Shown here: positions 17,173-25,378 of the stretch, in pieces
How the letters are laid out: every line of letters begins with the position of its first letter
Position numbering within the stretch: position 1 is the stretch's first letter
Assembly: GCF_045863935.1 (NCBI RefSeq)
Contig: NZ_BTVP01000018.1
Coordinates: forward strand, 10,385-74,384
From: Parvibaculum sp045863935
GTDB taxonomy: Bacteria > Pseudomonadota > Alphaproteobacteria > Parvibaculales > Parvibaculaceae
DNA: 64,000 bases
Reading direction: 5' to 3'
The notes under the pieces: model-generated
Database searches by the model: none
Seen by the model: only the letters and a program-made list of their open reading frames with translations
Told to the model about the DNA's origin: nothing
Position numbers and translations under genes: made by a program

Positions 17173-17550
17173 ATGAGCAAGACCGCCATCATCATCTACT
17201 CCGATCCCAAGTCGGGGTCCGAGGAGGCCCTGGGCCGCCTCTTCAACGGCCTGTTCCTCGCTTACGAACTCAGGGAAAAGAAGCGGGACGTCGCCCTCAT
17301 CTTCCAGGGCGCTGGCACGCGCTGGCCGGCGGACCTCGCCAGGGCCGATCATCCGGCCCATGGGCTTTACGAGGCGGTCAAGGACGTCGTGGCCGGCGTC
17401 TGCGGCGGTTGCGCGGATGTCTTCGGCGCCACCGAGGACGTGCGGAAGACCGGCCTCAAGCTCGACTACGAGAAGGCGATTCCCGGAACCCCCGGCGTGC
17501 TCGACGTCTCGAGCTACATCGACCAGGGCTACAGCGTGATCAATTTCTGA
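17173..17550 (+). CDS. DsrE-family protein
   Basis: 125 residues beginning at ATG 17173. The Rossmann-like DsrE fold is visible in TAIIIYSDPKSGSEEALGR and DVALIFQGAGTRW. A paired cysteine motif, GVCGGCADVFGA (CGGC), may be the redox or sulfur-handling site. Relatives carry sulfur or act in thiol chemistry. It is first in a unit with the flavin oxidase 68 bp downstream and lies across TetR operators from the tetR-GST pair. Confidence 0.82.
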   Translation: MSKTAIIIYSDPKSGSEEALGRLFNGLFLAYELREKKRDVALIFQGAGTRWPADLARADHPAHGLYEAVKDVVAGVCGGCADVFGATEDVRKTGLKLDYEKAIPGTPGVLDVSSYIDQGYSVINF

Positions 17551-17618
17551 TTTTCCCGTCCGGTGTCCGCCCGCCCCAGGGGCGGGCACCGGCCCCCCTG
17601 TCTTGGAGTAGATCGAGC

Positions 17619-18233
17619 ATGAACAGCGAACGTCCCTCGAGCGATATCGCCTTCACCGACACGGTGAAGCAGCTTCAAACCCGCAACGGCTCGCGCGATG
17701 CCTATGCCGGCATGGAGGCACGCGGCGGCTGGTCCGACCGCATCACGCCCCCCTTGGCGGACTTCATCGCCCGGCAGAACAGCTTCTACCTCGCGACCGT
17801 CAATGCGGAAGGGCAACCCTATATCCAGCATCGTGGTGGACCGCGCGGCTTCCTCAAGCCGATCGACGAGCACACGCTCGCAATGGCGGATTTCAGGGGC
17901 AACCGGCAGTTCATCTCGCAGGGCAACCTGCTCGAAAGCGGCAAGGCCTTCATCTTCCTGATGGACTATGCCAACCGCCGCCGCATCAAGATCTGGGGTG
18001 AGGCTCGGATGGTCGAGGGCGACGATGCCCTGCTGCAGGCCGTCATGCCCGAGGGCTATGCCGCTGTGCCCGAGCGCCTGCTCCTGTTCAGGGTTTCCGC
18101 CTGGGATCCCAATTGCCCCCAGCACATCCCGCGCAAGATCGATGCCGATGAAGTCGATTCCATGCTGGCCGAACGGGACCGGGAAATCGCCGAGCTCAAG
18201 GCGCAGATCGAACGGCTGAGGCAGGGAGTTTGA
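17619..18233 (+). CDS. Pyridoxamine 5'-phosphate oxidase family flavoprotein
   Basis: 204 residues. The split-barrel FMN-binding fold is visible in FYLATVNAEGQPYIQHRGGP, DFRGNRQFISQGNLLE and IKIWGEARMVEGDD. The C-terminus (from about residue 178) is a short charged coiled coil, MLAERDREIAELKAQIERL. It belongs to the broad PNPOx-like group, not to the vitamin B6 enzyme itself. Likely co-transcribed with the DsrE gene; TetR control is inferred from the operators upstream. Confidence 0.85.
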   Translation: MNSERPSSDIAFTDTVKQLQTRNGSRDAYAGMEARGGWSDRITPPLADFIARQNSFYLATVNAEGQPYIQHRGGPRGFLKPIDEHTLAMADFRGNRQFISQGNLLESGKAFIFLMDYANRRRIKIWGEARMVEGDDALLQAVMPEGYAAVPERLLLFRVSAWDPNCPQHIPRKIDADEVDSMLAERDREIAELKAQIERLRQGV

Positions 18234-18270
18234 GGATGCGGAAACGTTTCCGGAGAAACGGGTCCAGCCG

Positions 18271-18699
18271 TCACCCGTTGGCGATGTAAAGGCGCATCGC
18301 TTCAGTTTCCATGACGGTCTCGGCGATGCGATGCTTCACCACGTCGCCGATGGAGACGATACCGGCGAGTTCGCCGTTCTCGATCACCGGCAGATGGCGG
18401 AAGCGGCCCATCGTCATCGAGTCCATCAACTCGTCGACGGAGTCGTTGAGGCTGCAGGTGACGACGCGCGAGGTCATCACGTCGCGCACCGGCGCATTGA
18501 GCGCATTGCCGCCACCGCTCGCAACCGCTTTCACGATGTCGCGTTCGGACACGATGCCCATGACCTTCTTGTCCTGCATCACCACCGCGGCGCCGATCCG
18601 GCGCTCCGTCAGCAGCACGGCAACATCGCGAAGCGTCGTGTCGGGGCTCACGCTCGTGACATCCGAACCCTTGGCCTTCAGGATGGTGGCGACATTCAT
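18271..18699 (-). CDS. CBS-domain pair protein
   Basis: 142 residues made almost entirely of two CBS domains: VTSVSPDTTLRDVAVLL..GIVSERDIVKAV (about 15-65) and VVTCSLNDSVDELMDSM..GIVSIGDVVKHRI (about 80-130). Start ATG 18699 has GGAGG seven bases upstream. Such stand-alone pairs bind adenosine nucleotides and act as sensors; the partner is not evident from the neighbours. Confidence 0.92.
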   Translation of the reverse strand: MNVATILKAKGSDVTSVSPDTTLRDVAVLLTERRIGAAVVMQDKKVMGIVSERDIVKAVASGGGNALNAPVRDVMTSRVVTCSLNDSVDELMDSMTMGRFRHLPVIENGELAGIVSIGDVVKHRIAETVMETEAMRLYIANG

Positions 18700-18964
18700 G
18701 GCGTTCCTCCGCATGTTGGACCCGGCAGGCCCCACCGCTGCGGTCCCTCCCCGCACCGGCTTTCCCTCAAGAATGATGCGGCATTCCGTCGCGTCCGACA
18801 AGAAGATACATGCAAATCGCAGGAATCTGCCGTTTCCGAAGGAGCCTTCGGGACCGGCTTTGACTTCCCCCTCCGCCGCCGGATAATCGGGCTCTGCCTT
18901 TGTTGAGTCCCGCGATCCGACGGCCCTCCCCTTGCCCCAAATAAAGAGAAGAAGCGGCTCACCC

Positions 18965-20254
18965 ATGTGGCAACGCGCCTATCTCCACCGCCTGAAACGC
19001 GACATCGACCTCTGGATCGAGCGCGGCTGGGTCACGCCCGCAAGCGCCGAGGCGATCCTGAAATCGGCGGAGGACCGTCCCTCTGTGCGGCGCATGCCCG
19101 CCATCCTCGCAATGCTCGGCGCGGTGTTGATCGGTTTCGCGGTGATGAGCTTCGTCGCCGCCAACTGGGCGGAGATTCCGAAACTCGTCAAACTCGTCAT
19201 GATCTTCGGCGCCATGTGGGCAGCATGGATCGCCGCCATTCCGCTTGAGCGCCGCGGCCATCCCGCTTTCGCGCAGGCCGCCGTCCTGATCGGCCTCGGC
19301 CTCTTCGGCGGCGGGATCATGCTCATCGCGCAGATCTATCACATCGTCACGGACGATCCGGGCGGCGTCCTTGCCTGGTGCATCGCTTCGCTCGCAGCGG
19401 CATGGCTTCTCCCATCCCGTCCCGCCCTCGCGCTCGGCATCCTCCTCGCCATTGTCTGGACCGGCTTCACCCTGAGCCTTGAAGAGACCACGCCGCATTG
19501 GGCCTTCTGGTTGCCATGGGCCGCCGCCTTCGCGCTTTCGCTCCGCCTGTCATGGATGCCCGGCTTCCACCTCGCGCTCATAGCGGGCTTCATCTGGCAG
19601 GCGATCTGGGGCCCTTCCATCGGGGAGAGTTTCCGCATCGACCCTGCCTGGCTCGCGCTCTTCTATCTCCTCGAAGCCCTCGCCATCTGGCTCGCGGCGC
19701 TCTTTATGTCGGGCCGCGCGCCGCGCTTTGCCACCGCCGCTGCGGCCTATGCCATCGTCATCGCCTTCGCCCTCTTCTGGGTCTGGCAGTTGAGCCCCGA
19801 CCGCGCGCTCGGCGAAAATGCCATCCTCTATTCGCCCCTGCTTCTCGCCATGCTGGGGATCGTCGCGGTGCTTGCGGTTCTCGATGTCGCGCGCGGCCTG
19901 CTGGAGCTGCGCCACGCGGCCGGCATCGCCGTCCTCGCGCTCGCCTCGCTCGCCTACCCCATGCTCGACAGCGCCGCGCCCGAGCTCGTGCCCTGGGTCT
20001 ATGCCGCGCTCTTCCTCGCGCTCGCCGCCTGGCTTGTTTCCTATGGCGCGGCACATGAGTTCCGTTTCGCCGTCAATTTCGGCTTTGTCGCCTTCGGCGC
20101 GGAAGTTCTCTACCTCTACTTCGAGACACTGAACACGCTGCTCGACACCGCGCTCTTCTTCGCGCTCGGCGGCGTGCTGCTCATCGCCGGTGCTCTCGTC
20201 ATGGAGCGCATGCGCCGCCGTCTTGTCGCGACTGTCGAAGGAGACGCAGCATGA
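18965..20254 (+). CDS. DUF2157 multi-spanning membrane protein
   Basis: About 429 residues. The N-terminal soluble part (LHRLKRDIDLWIERGWVTPASAEAIL) followed by MLGAVLIGFAVMSFVAANW is the DUF2157 pattern; about a dozen hydrophobic helices follow. Function unknown. The stop overlaps the GDYXXLXY gene by ATGA; the two families occur together often enough that a joint membrane complex is likely. ATG 18965 chosen over a TTG at 18932. Confidence 0.85.
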   Translation: MWQRAYLHRLKRDIDLWIERGWVTPASAEAILKSAEDRPSVRRMPAILAMLGAVLIGFAVMSFVAANWAEIPKLVKLVMIFGAMWAAWIAAIPLERRGHPAFAQAAVLIGLGLFGGGIMLIAQIYHIVTDDPGGVLAWCIASLAAAWLLPSRPALALGILLAIVWTGFTLSLEETTPHWAFWLPWAAAFALSLRLSWMPGFHLALIAGFIWQAIWGPSIGESFRIDPAWLALFYLLEALAIWLAALFMSGRAPRFATAAAAYAIVIAFALFWVWQLSPDRALGENAILYSPLLLAMLGIVAVLAVLDVARGLLELRHAAGIAVLALASLAYPMLDSAAPELVPWVYAALFLALAAWLVSYGAAHEFRFAVNFGFVAFGAEVLYLYFETLNTLLDTALFFALGGVLLIAGALVMERMRRRLVATVEGDAA

Positions 20255-20856
20255 ACCGCTTCGCCCTCGCCGTCCTTGCTCTCGTCGTCGGCCAGTCGCT
20301 CTTCCTCGGCGCCATGGTCTGGGACCGCGTCTCGCTGCTCCGCTCCGAAAATGTCGTGACGCTCAAAACCGCCCCCGTCGATCCGCGCGACATCTTCCGC
20401 GGCGACTACGTCATCCTCACCTACGACATTGCTCAACTTCCGCTTGCCTATCTCGAAGGCGATAGCGACTTCACCTCCGGCGATACCGTTCTCGTCGAAC
20501 TCGCACAGGAAAACGAAACATGGAAGGCCGTCTCCGTCTGGCATGAAGGCCACGAGGCCGCACCTGACGATCGGATAATTCGCGGACGGATTAGCTACAT
20601 ATCGCCGCCAGCAACGACCGCATCTCCGGGAACCGAAGGGGATGTTCCCGCACCTCCATGCACCGACTGCTCTGTGTTGAACGTGAACTACGGCATCGAA
20701 AGCTATTTCGTTCCCGAGGGCCAAGGCCGCGAACTCGAAAACATCCGCAACGACGGCAAGCTCACCGTCGATGTCGCTCTCGGGAAGGACGGCACCCCCG
20801 CCATCAAGCAGCTCCGCATCGACGGTGAACCCGTCTACGAAGAACCGCTCTTCTGA
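20251..20856 (+). CDS. GDYXXLXY-domain protein
   Basis: 201 residues with an N-terminal membrane anchor (about residues 5-24) and the family-defining motif GDYVILTY near residue 51, preceded by PVDPRDIFR. The remainder is a predicted periplasmic beta-rich domain with a Cys pair in PPCTDCSVLN. Function is unknown. Translationally coupled to the DUF2157 gene by an ATGA overlap. Confidence 0.9.
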   Translation: MNRFALAVLALVVGQSLFLGAMVWDRVSLLRSENVVTLKTAPVDPRDIFRGDYVILTYDIAQLPLAYLEGDSDFTSGDTVLVELAQENETWKAVSVWHEGHEAAPDDRIIRGRISYISPPATTASPGTEGDVPAPPCTDCSVLNVNYGIESYFVPEGQGRELENIRNDGKLTVDVALGKDGTPAIKQLRIDGEPVYEEPLF

Positions 20857-20969
20857 GTCCCTCCGACAAGCGTCATTGCGAACGCACATCGGCGCGCGCA
20901 ATTCCAGCATCGTGACGTTTCAATGACAGTCGTGTGACACTTGCCGTGCTTTGTCCCCGCCCCCGGGGA

Positions 20970-22403
20970 TTAATCGGCCCCGCGCCAGTTGCCATGAAAA
21001 CCGAAGGGAACGCGCGTTGGAAGCTCGGCGCGGGCGATCGGGCCGCGCGAAATGTCTTCCGCGTCGAGCACCACGAAGTCGCTGATGTTCCGGTCCGTGT
21101 CGTAGACGAGCGACACGAGATAGCCGTCGCCTTCGGCCGCATCCGCCTTGCTCGGCACGAAGACGGGCTCATGCACATATTTGCCGCTGCCCGGTTCCCA
21201 CGCCTTGCGCGCGCCGGTCTGAAGATCGATGTGGACGAGCGTGTCGTAGGACGAACCCGGCCGCTCCTTCGGGCGCATCATCGCCGCGTAATAGCCATGG
21301 CGATAGCCATGTCCGGCGAAGCGTTCGTCGAAGCGCGGAAACTCGCCGCCGAGATCGGTGATCTGTTCTTCCGTATACGTATCGGAATTGCCGTCGAGAT
21401 CGAACGTCCAACGCACCAGCATTCCCTGCTCGTCCCTGAGGTCGAGCGGCGCCTTCGTGCCGTCCGCGCTCGGGAAAAGCGGCACGCGGCTGTACTTCAT
21501 CATGTCCGCGATGACGCGCGTCTTCCCGCCCTCATGGGACGTATAGGCATTCATCGGATGATAGACGTAGCAGGGATCGCCCGTGAACCAGCGGATCGTG
21601 TCGACGCTCGCATCGCGCGCCATGATGCCGATATGCGTGCCCGCATCGGGGTCCCACGCGATCGTCGGCCCGCCCTTCATGATGCGCTCCACGTCGATCG
21701 TCGCTGGAAAGATCGGAAAGATCACGTGTTCGTCGGTCACGATGAAATCATGCACCATGCTCGCATAGGGCGTCGGGAACATGTCGGTCCGCATGAGTTT
21801 CCCGTCGCGGTCCACCACCTGATAGGACATGACCGCGCTTCCCGGACCCGCCGCCATATAACCGAAGAAGTGCATCTCGCCCGTGCGCGGATCGAATTTC
21901 GGATGCGCCGTCATCGGCCCTTCATACTTGCCCTCGAAGGTCCATGAGCCGCGCGTGTCGAGCGTGTCGCCATCCATCGCGACCGGCGAATTGCCTTCGT
22001 CGAGCGCAAGCAGCTTGCCCGCATGCCAGACGATATTCGTGTTCGCGACATTGCGCTTGATGCTCTCCGCCCCCGCGACGCCCGCTTCGCCGAAGCCCGT
22101 CGGCACCAGCCGCTCGCCCGCCTTGCGCTGCGCCTCGTACTGCTCCGTGCGCACCCAGCGGTTGCGATAGCTCGCCTTGCCGTCTTCCACATGGATCGCA
22201 TGCACCATGCCCTCGCCGAGGAACCAGTGATGTTTGTCACCGAATGGCGGAAACATCGGGTTCGGACCGTTGCGGTAAAGCGTTCCCGCGAGGTCGCGCG
22301 GCAATTCGCCTTCCGTGACCACGAGCTCGGGCGCATCGCACTCCGCCATCACCGGCGCAAAATTCGCTTGCAGGAAGGGGTTGTTCGGAAAGGGCTTCGA
22401 CAT
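20970..22403 (-). CDS. Carotenoid oxygenase family protein
   Basis: 477 residues. The four iron-ligand histidines of the seven-bladed propeller are all visible: MTAHPKFDP, MVHDFIVT, YVYHPMNAY and FGFHGNW near the C-terminus. The N-terminus has the typical LPRDLAGTLYRNGPNPMF. Family members cleave double bonds of carotenoids, apocarotenoids or stilbenes such as lignostilbene. ATG 22403 has a perfect AGGAGG eight bases upstream. A TetR gene diverges from the same 106-bp region, with a 15-bp palindrome between them. Confidence 0.95.
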   Translation of the reverse strand: MSKPFPNNPFLQANFAPVMAECDAPELVVTEGELPRDLAGTLYRNGPNPMFPPFGDKHHWFLGEGMVHAIHVEDGKASYRNRWVRTEQYEAQRKAGERLVPTGFGEAGVAGAESIKRNVANTNIVWHAGKLLALDEGNSPVAMDGDTLDTRGSWTFEGKYEGPMTAHPKFDPRTGEMHFFGYMAAGPGSAVMSYQVVDRDGKLMRTDMFPTPYASMVHDFIVTDEHVIFPIFPATIDVERIMKGGPTIAWDPDAGTHIGIMARDASVDTIRWFTGDPCYVYHPMNAYTSHEGGKTRVIADMMKYSRVPLFPSADGTKAPLDLRDEQGMLVRWTFDLDGNSDTYTEEQITDLGGEFPRFDERFAGHGYRHGYYAAMMRPKERPGSSYDTLVHIDLQTGARKAWEPGSGKYVHEPVFVPSKADAAEGDGYLVSLVYDTDRNISDFVVLDAEDISRGPIARAELPTRVPFGFHGNWRGAD

Positions 22404-22439
22404 CTCGGGTCCTCCTGGACGGCTTCGCCGCGCCATGTT

Positions 22440-22454
22440 TATAACAGTGTTATA
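22440..22454. promoter_or_regulatory. TetR-type operator for the carotenoid oxygenase
   Basis: TATAACA-G-TGTTATA, a perfect 15-bp palindrome between the divergent carotenoid oxygenase and TetR genes. The AT-rich neighbourhood (to about 22465) probably contains both promoters. Confidence 0.7.
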
Positions 22455-22509
22455 TTTGCTATAATGAAAGCGGCTGGACTTGTCGTCAAGCCTGTTCGAT
22501 AGAAAGCGC

Positions 22510-23193
22510 ATGAGTATGGGTACGGAAATGAGTGCCGCCGATGCGCGGCGCAGCGCCCAGCGCGAGGCGCTTCTGGACGCGGCGAGCGAAATGCTTGTCC
22601 ATGGCGGCCCGGACGCCATTTCCCTGCGCAAGCTCGCAACCCGCGTGGGCACCTCCACCATGGCCGTCTACACGGCGTTCGGCGGCAAGGAAGGCCTGAT
22701 AACGGCCCTCTTCGACGAGGCCTATGACCGTCTCGCTGCGGCCGAGGAAGCGGTGCCGAAAAACCGCGAACCGCTGCGCCGCCTGCACGATCTGGCACTT
22801 GCTTATCGCAGCTTCGCGCTGAAGAACCCGTCCTACTACGCGCTGATGATCAGCTCGACGCTTCCCGTGCCGGCTGCGCTTCGCCACGGCGAAGCCGCGG
22901 ACGGCAATCCGGCCGCCCGCAACGTCTCGGGCCACCGCTCCTATCGGATCATGCTCGAAGCGGTGACGGCCTGTATCGGGGAAGGAAGCCTTCCGGCCAA
23001 TGTCGGGGCGGATGTTCTTGCCGATGCCCTGTGGGCGGTGGTCCATGGCCTGTGCAGCCTGGAACTCGCGGGCTTTCACGCGAGCGCGAAAGCCGCGGAG
23101 AAGCGCTTCAACGTAACGACGGGAGCGATCCTCCGCGGATTGTTGACGCCCGAAGGGCGGAAAAAACTCGACAGCCTCAATCGGGATGAGTGA
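22510..23193 (+). CDS. TetR-family transcriptional regulator
   Basis: About 227 residues. The HTH is REALLDAASEMLVHGGPDAI followed by LRKLATRVGTSTMAVYTAF; the C-terminal ligand domain is of the TetR_C_33-like type (ALKNPSYYALMISS). Start among clustered ATGs at 22510, 22516 and 22528 is uncertain. Divergent from the carotenoid oxygenase with a palindromic operator in between, so it most likely represses that gene. The 3' end overlaps the convergent DUF4389 gene by 17 bp. Confidence 0.88.
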   Translation: MSMGTEMSAADARRSAQREALLDAASEMLVHGGPDAISLRKLATRVGTSTMAVYTAFGGKEGLITALFDEAYDRLAAAEEAVPKNREPLRRLHDLALAYRSFALKNPSYYALMISSTLPVPAALRHGEAADGNPAARNVSGHRSYRIMLEAVTACIGEGSLPANVGADVLADALWAVVHGLCSLELAGFHASAKAAEKRFNVTTGAILRGLLTPEGRKKLDSLNRDE

Positions 23194-23512
23194 CGGACGG
23201 GAAACGTCCGAGCGGGAACGGCTTTTCCTCGCGCGCGAAGATCACGAAGGCAAGGCACTCCCACACATACTGGATGAGGTTACGGCTGAAGGCGCGCAAC
23301 TCCTCGTTCTTGTTGCCGGTGATGAGAACGACGACGAACTGCAACGCGCCCAGAAAGATCGCGACCGAGAAGGCGATATTGCCGAGAAACCAGAACGCGA
23401 TCATGTAGAGAAGGCGAAACCACAACTCCTTGCGCTGCGACGGAGCCTCGCCGTCATAAGCCGTATGCGCACCTTCGGGCTGTCCGTCCGAATGCGCGGA
23501 TGTGTCGCTCAT
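23177..23512 (-). CDS. DUF4389 membrane protein
   Basis: 111 residues with two membrane helices (about 33-50 and 53-66) and the family tail NKNEELRAFSRNLIQYVWEC. Such short proteins are common in proteobacteria and of unknown function. ATG 23512 is preceded by AGGAGAT. Confidence 0.85.
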   Translation of the reverse strand: MSDTSAHSDGQPEGAHTAYDGEAPSQRKELWFRLLYMIAFWFLGNIAFSVAIFLGALQFVVVLITGNKNEELRAFSRNLIQYVWECLAFVIFAREEKPFPLGRFPSVTHPD

Positions 23513-23526
23513 GGGATCTCCTCCTG

Positions 23527-23557
23527 AAAAAGGCCATGGGGGTAAAGGGCCTTTTTT
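23527..23557. terminator. Bidirectional terminator between rhomboid and DUF4389 genes
   Basis: AAAAAGGCC (23527-23535) and GGCCTTTTT pair around a 12-base loop. The A-run on the left and the T-run on the right allow use in either direction; the rhomboid transcript (minus) meets it first. Confidence 0.65.
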
Positions 23558-23582
23558 CTATGTGGTTCGCCCGCCAGCGGAT

Positions 23583-24416
23583 TCAATGACCCCCGTTTTC
23601 CCGGCCCTGGTCTCCCAGCCACTCGCCATAGCCGACATTGCCCGGCCCCCCGGAAGGCGACAGGCGCAGCGGGTCGAAGAAGCCAAACAGCAGCAGCCCG
23701 AACAGGAAGCCGCCGAGATGCGCTTCCCACGCGACCTGCGCCGTCACGCCGAAAATACCGCTGAGCGGCGTCGCCCCGAACAGCACATTGAGCCCGATCC
23801 AGACGCCGGCGAAGATCAGCGTTCGCCGGTCCTTGAGCGCCACGAGAATGCCCGCGCGCCGCGCCGCGCCGCCGCCCGGATGGCCGCTGCTACGTCCGCC
23901 GAGCGCCCCGAGTGGCCCCCCCGCAAGGAACACGAAGCGCGCCGCGCCCCCCATCAATCCGGAAATCGCCGCCGAGGCGCCGACAACCGGAATGTCCGAG
24001 CCCGGATAGAGAACGACATGCAGGCCGGCGCCCGCGATGCCGCACAGGAAATAGAAGAGGAAAAAGCGCGCCGTGCCGAGCCGCCGCGCCACCGGCGATC
24101 CGAAAGCGAGCAGCCAAACGCTGTTGACGATGAGATGCTCCCATCCGCCATGCAGGAATGTGTAGGTGATCGGCGTCCAGAACTGCGCGCCCACGCCGCC
24201 CGGAAAATCAGGCTGAAGCACGGCGATCTCCGGAAGGTAGCGCGCCGGGATCAGCGAAAAGAAAAGGATGATCTGCTCCTGCATCTCCCAGGACAGCGAG
24301 ACGGCGAGAAGATGCACACCGATGATGAGCGCGAGGAGCGCGAGCACCGGGCCCGGCACATTGAAGGCCGGCGGTTCCCGCCGCGGCGGCAGGCCGGTCG
24401 AATAGGGATCAGCCAT
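23583..24416 (-). CDS. Rhomboid-family intramembrane serine protease
   Basis: 277 residues with six or more hydrophobic helices. WTPITYTFLHGGWEHLIVNS is the L1/TM2 region with conserved His and Asn, VGASAAISGLMGG carries the catalytic Ser of GxS, and WEAHLGGFLFGLL carries the catalytic His. It cleaves membrane-spanning substrates within the bilayer. Start ATG 24416 overlaps the upstream isomerase gene by 8 bp, indicating coupling. A Gly/Arg-rich cytoplasmic or loop insert (about residues 170-190) is longer than usual. Confidence 0.92.
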   Translation of the reverse strand: MADPYSTGLPPRREPPAFNVPGPVLALLALIIGVHLLAVSLSWEMQEQIILFFSLIPARYLPEIAVLQPDFPGGVGAQFWTPITYTFLHGGWEHLIVNSVWLLAFGSPVARRLGTARFFLFYFLCGIAGAGLHVVLYPGSDIPVVGASAAISGLMGGAARFVFLAGGPLGALGGRSSGHPGGGAARRAGILVALKDRRTLIFAGVWIGLNVLFGATPLSGIFGVTAQVAWEAHLGGFLFGLLLFGFFDPLRLSPSGGPGNVGYGEWLGDQGRENGGH

Positions 24417-25011
24417 GAAGAAGCGCCGCCTCCACCAGCGGGAGCCGGTCGTTGCCGAAATACATGTCGGTCTCATTCACATACATGGTGGGCGAACCGA
24501 AACCGCCGCGCGCAATGAGCTCTTCTGTATTGGCCCGGAGCCGGCCCTTCACATCGTCGCTCTTGATCCGCTCGCTAACCTCGTTCCAGTCGAGCCCGGC
24601 GGCCGCGCAGACTTCTTCGAGCACCTCCGGCTGGCTGATATCCTTGAGATCGCCCCAGTAGCTGCGGAACGTCGCCCAGGCGAATGCCGGTAGCTTACCC
24701 TTGTTCTGCGCCACGATTGCCGCCCGCATCGCATCGACCGAGCGCACGGGAAACACCGGCGGCCTTCCGATCTCGATGCCGCAAAAGCGTGCCCAGTCCT
24801 GCAGATCCTTGACGTAGTACCGGCCTTTGACGGGATGCGGGTTCGCCCGCACCTCATAGACGCTTTCGTTAACGGCATTGAACACGCCGCCGACAAGGAT
24901 CGGTTTCCACACCATCTCCGCCTTCGTCCGCTCGACCAGAGCCTCGATCCGGCTGAAGGCGAGATAGGTCCACGGGCTGGAGCAATCGAAGAAGAATTCG
25001 AGCTTTGCCAA
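24409..25011 (-). CDS. 2-hydroxychromene-2-carboxylate isomerase family (DsbA fold)
   Basis: 200 residues. LEFFFDCSSPWTYLAF is the N-terminal strand-helix with the Ser typical of kappa-GST/HCCA isomerases, and PVFPVRSVDAMRA and GGFGSPTMYVNETDMYFG are the later DsbA-fold motifs. The start is TTG 25011; no ATG is available at the family's usual N-terminus. Relatives act in naphthalene degradation or as general glutathione-dependent isomerases. Coupled to the rhomboid gene. Confidence 0.88.
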   Translation of the reverse strand: MAKLEFFFDCSSPWTYLAFSRIEALVERTKAEMVWKPILVGGVFNAVNESVYEVRANPHPVKGRYYVKDLQDWARFCGIEIGRPPVFPVRSVDAMRAAIVAQNKGKLPAFAWATFRSYWGDLKDISQPEVLEEVCAAAGLDWNEVSERIKSDDVKGRLRANTEELIARGGFGSPTMYVNETDMYFGNDRLPLVEAALLHG

Positions 25012-25378
25012 TTTGTCCGTCCGTTTTCGGGAATGCCAATTGCAATTGGCGCGGAGTGTCGCGCGCTCGGAGACATGCCGCAACCTGCTTTTCCCGCCTG
25101 TTGCAGCGCGGCACAGCCTTAACGGGAAGTTGACGTGCCGAAACGGGAAAGCCCGTGCCAGAGCCGCCGCAGACGATCCCGCGCAATCGGAAAGCTTAAC
25201 GGGTGGAGCGGGAAAACATCCTGAAAACCGCAGATTTCTGCGGTTCTTAACGAAAGGTAACTGCTGGCACACCGGTTGCAGACCTACGGGCAACAGAGCG
25301 GTCGGCGGCGCGCCGGCAAGATCGAAAAACAATGATCGCCAGCGCCAGCCATCGACCGATGACCATCAGGAGGCCAAA
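25012..25378. other. Divergent intergenic region upstream of the CsgG-like gene
   Basis: 367 bp without a gene. It contains a GAAAACCGCAGATTTCTGCGGTTC hairpin-like stretch (CCGCAGA/TCTGCGG near 25228-25244), a sigma54-type promoter at 25264-25280 and a perfect AGGAGG ribosome site for the CsgG-like gene at its right end. Confidence 0.55.
25264..25280 (+). promoter_or_regulatory. Sigma54-type (-24/-12) promoter
   Basis: CTGGCACACCGGTTGCA matches the consensus YTGGCACGrNNNTTGCW at nearly every defined position, with GG and GC separated by exactly 10 bp. The CsgG-like start codon lies about 100 bp downstream. Use would require RpoN and an enhancer-binding activator not seen in this window. Confidence 0.6.

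Noticed and set aside
18239..18252. CGGAAACGTTTCCG palindrome after the flavin oxidase
   Set aside because: Perfect but short, no loop or T-run, and placed between convergent gene ends; likely chance.
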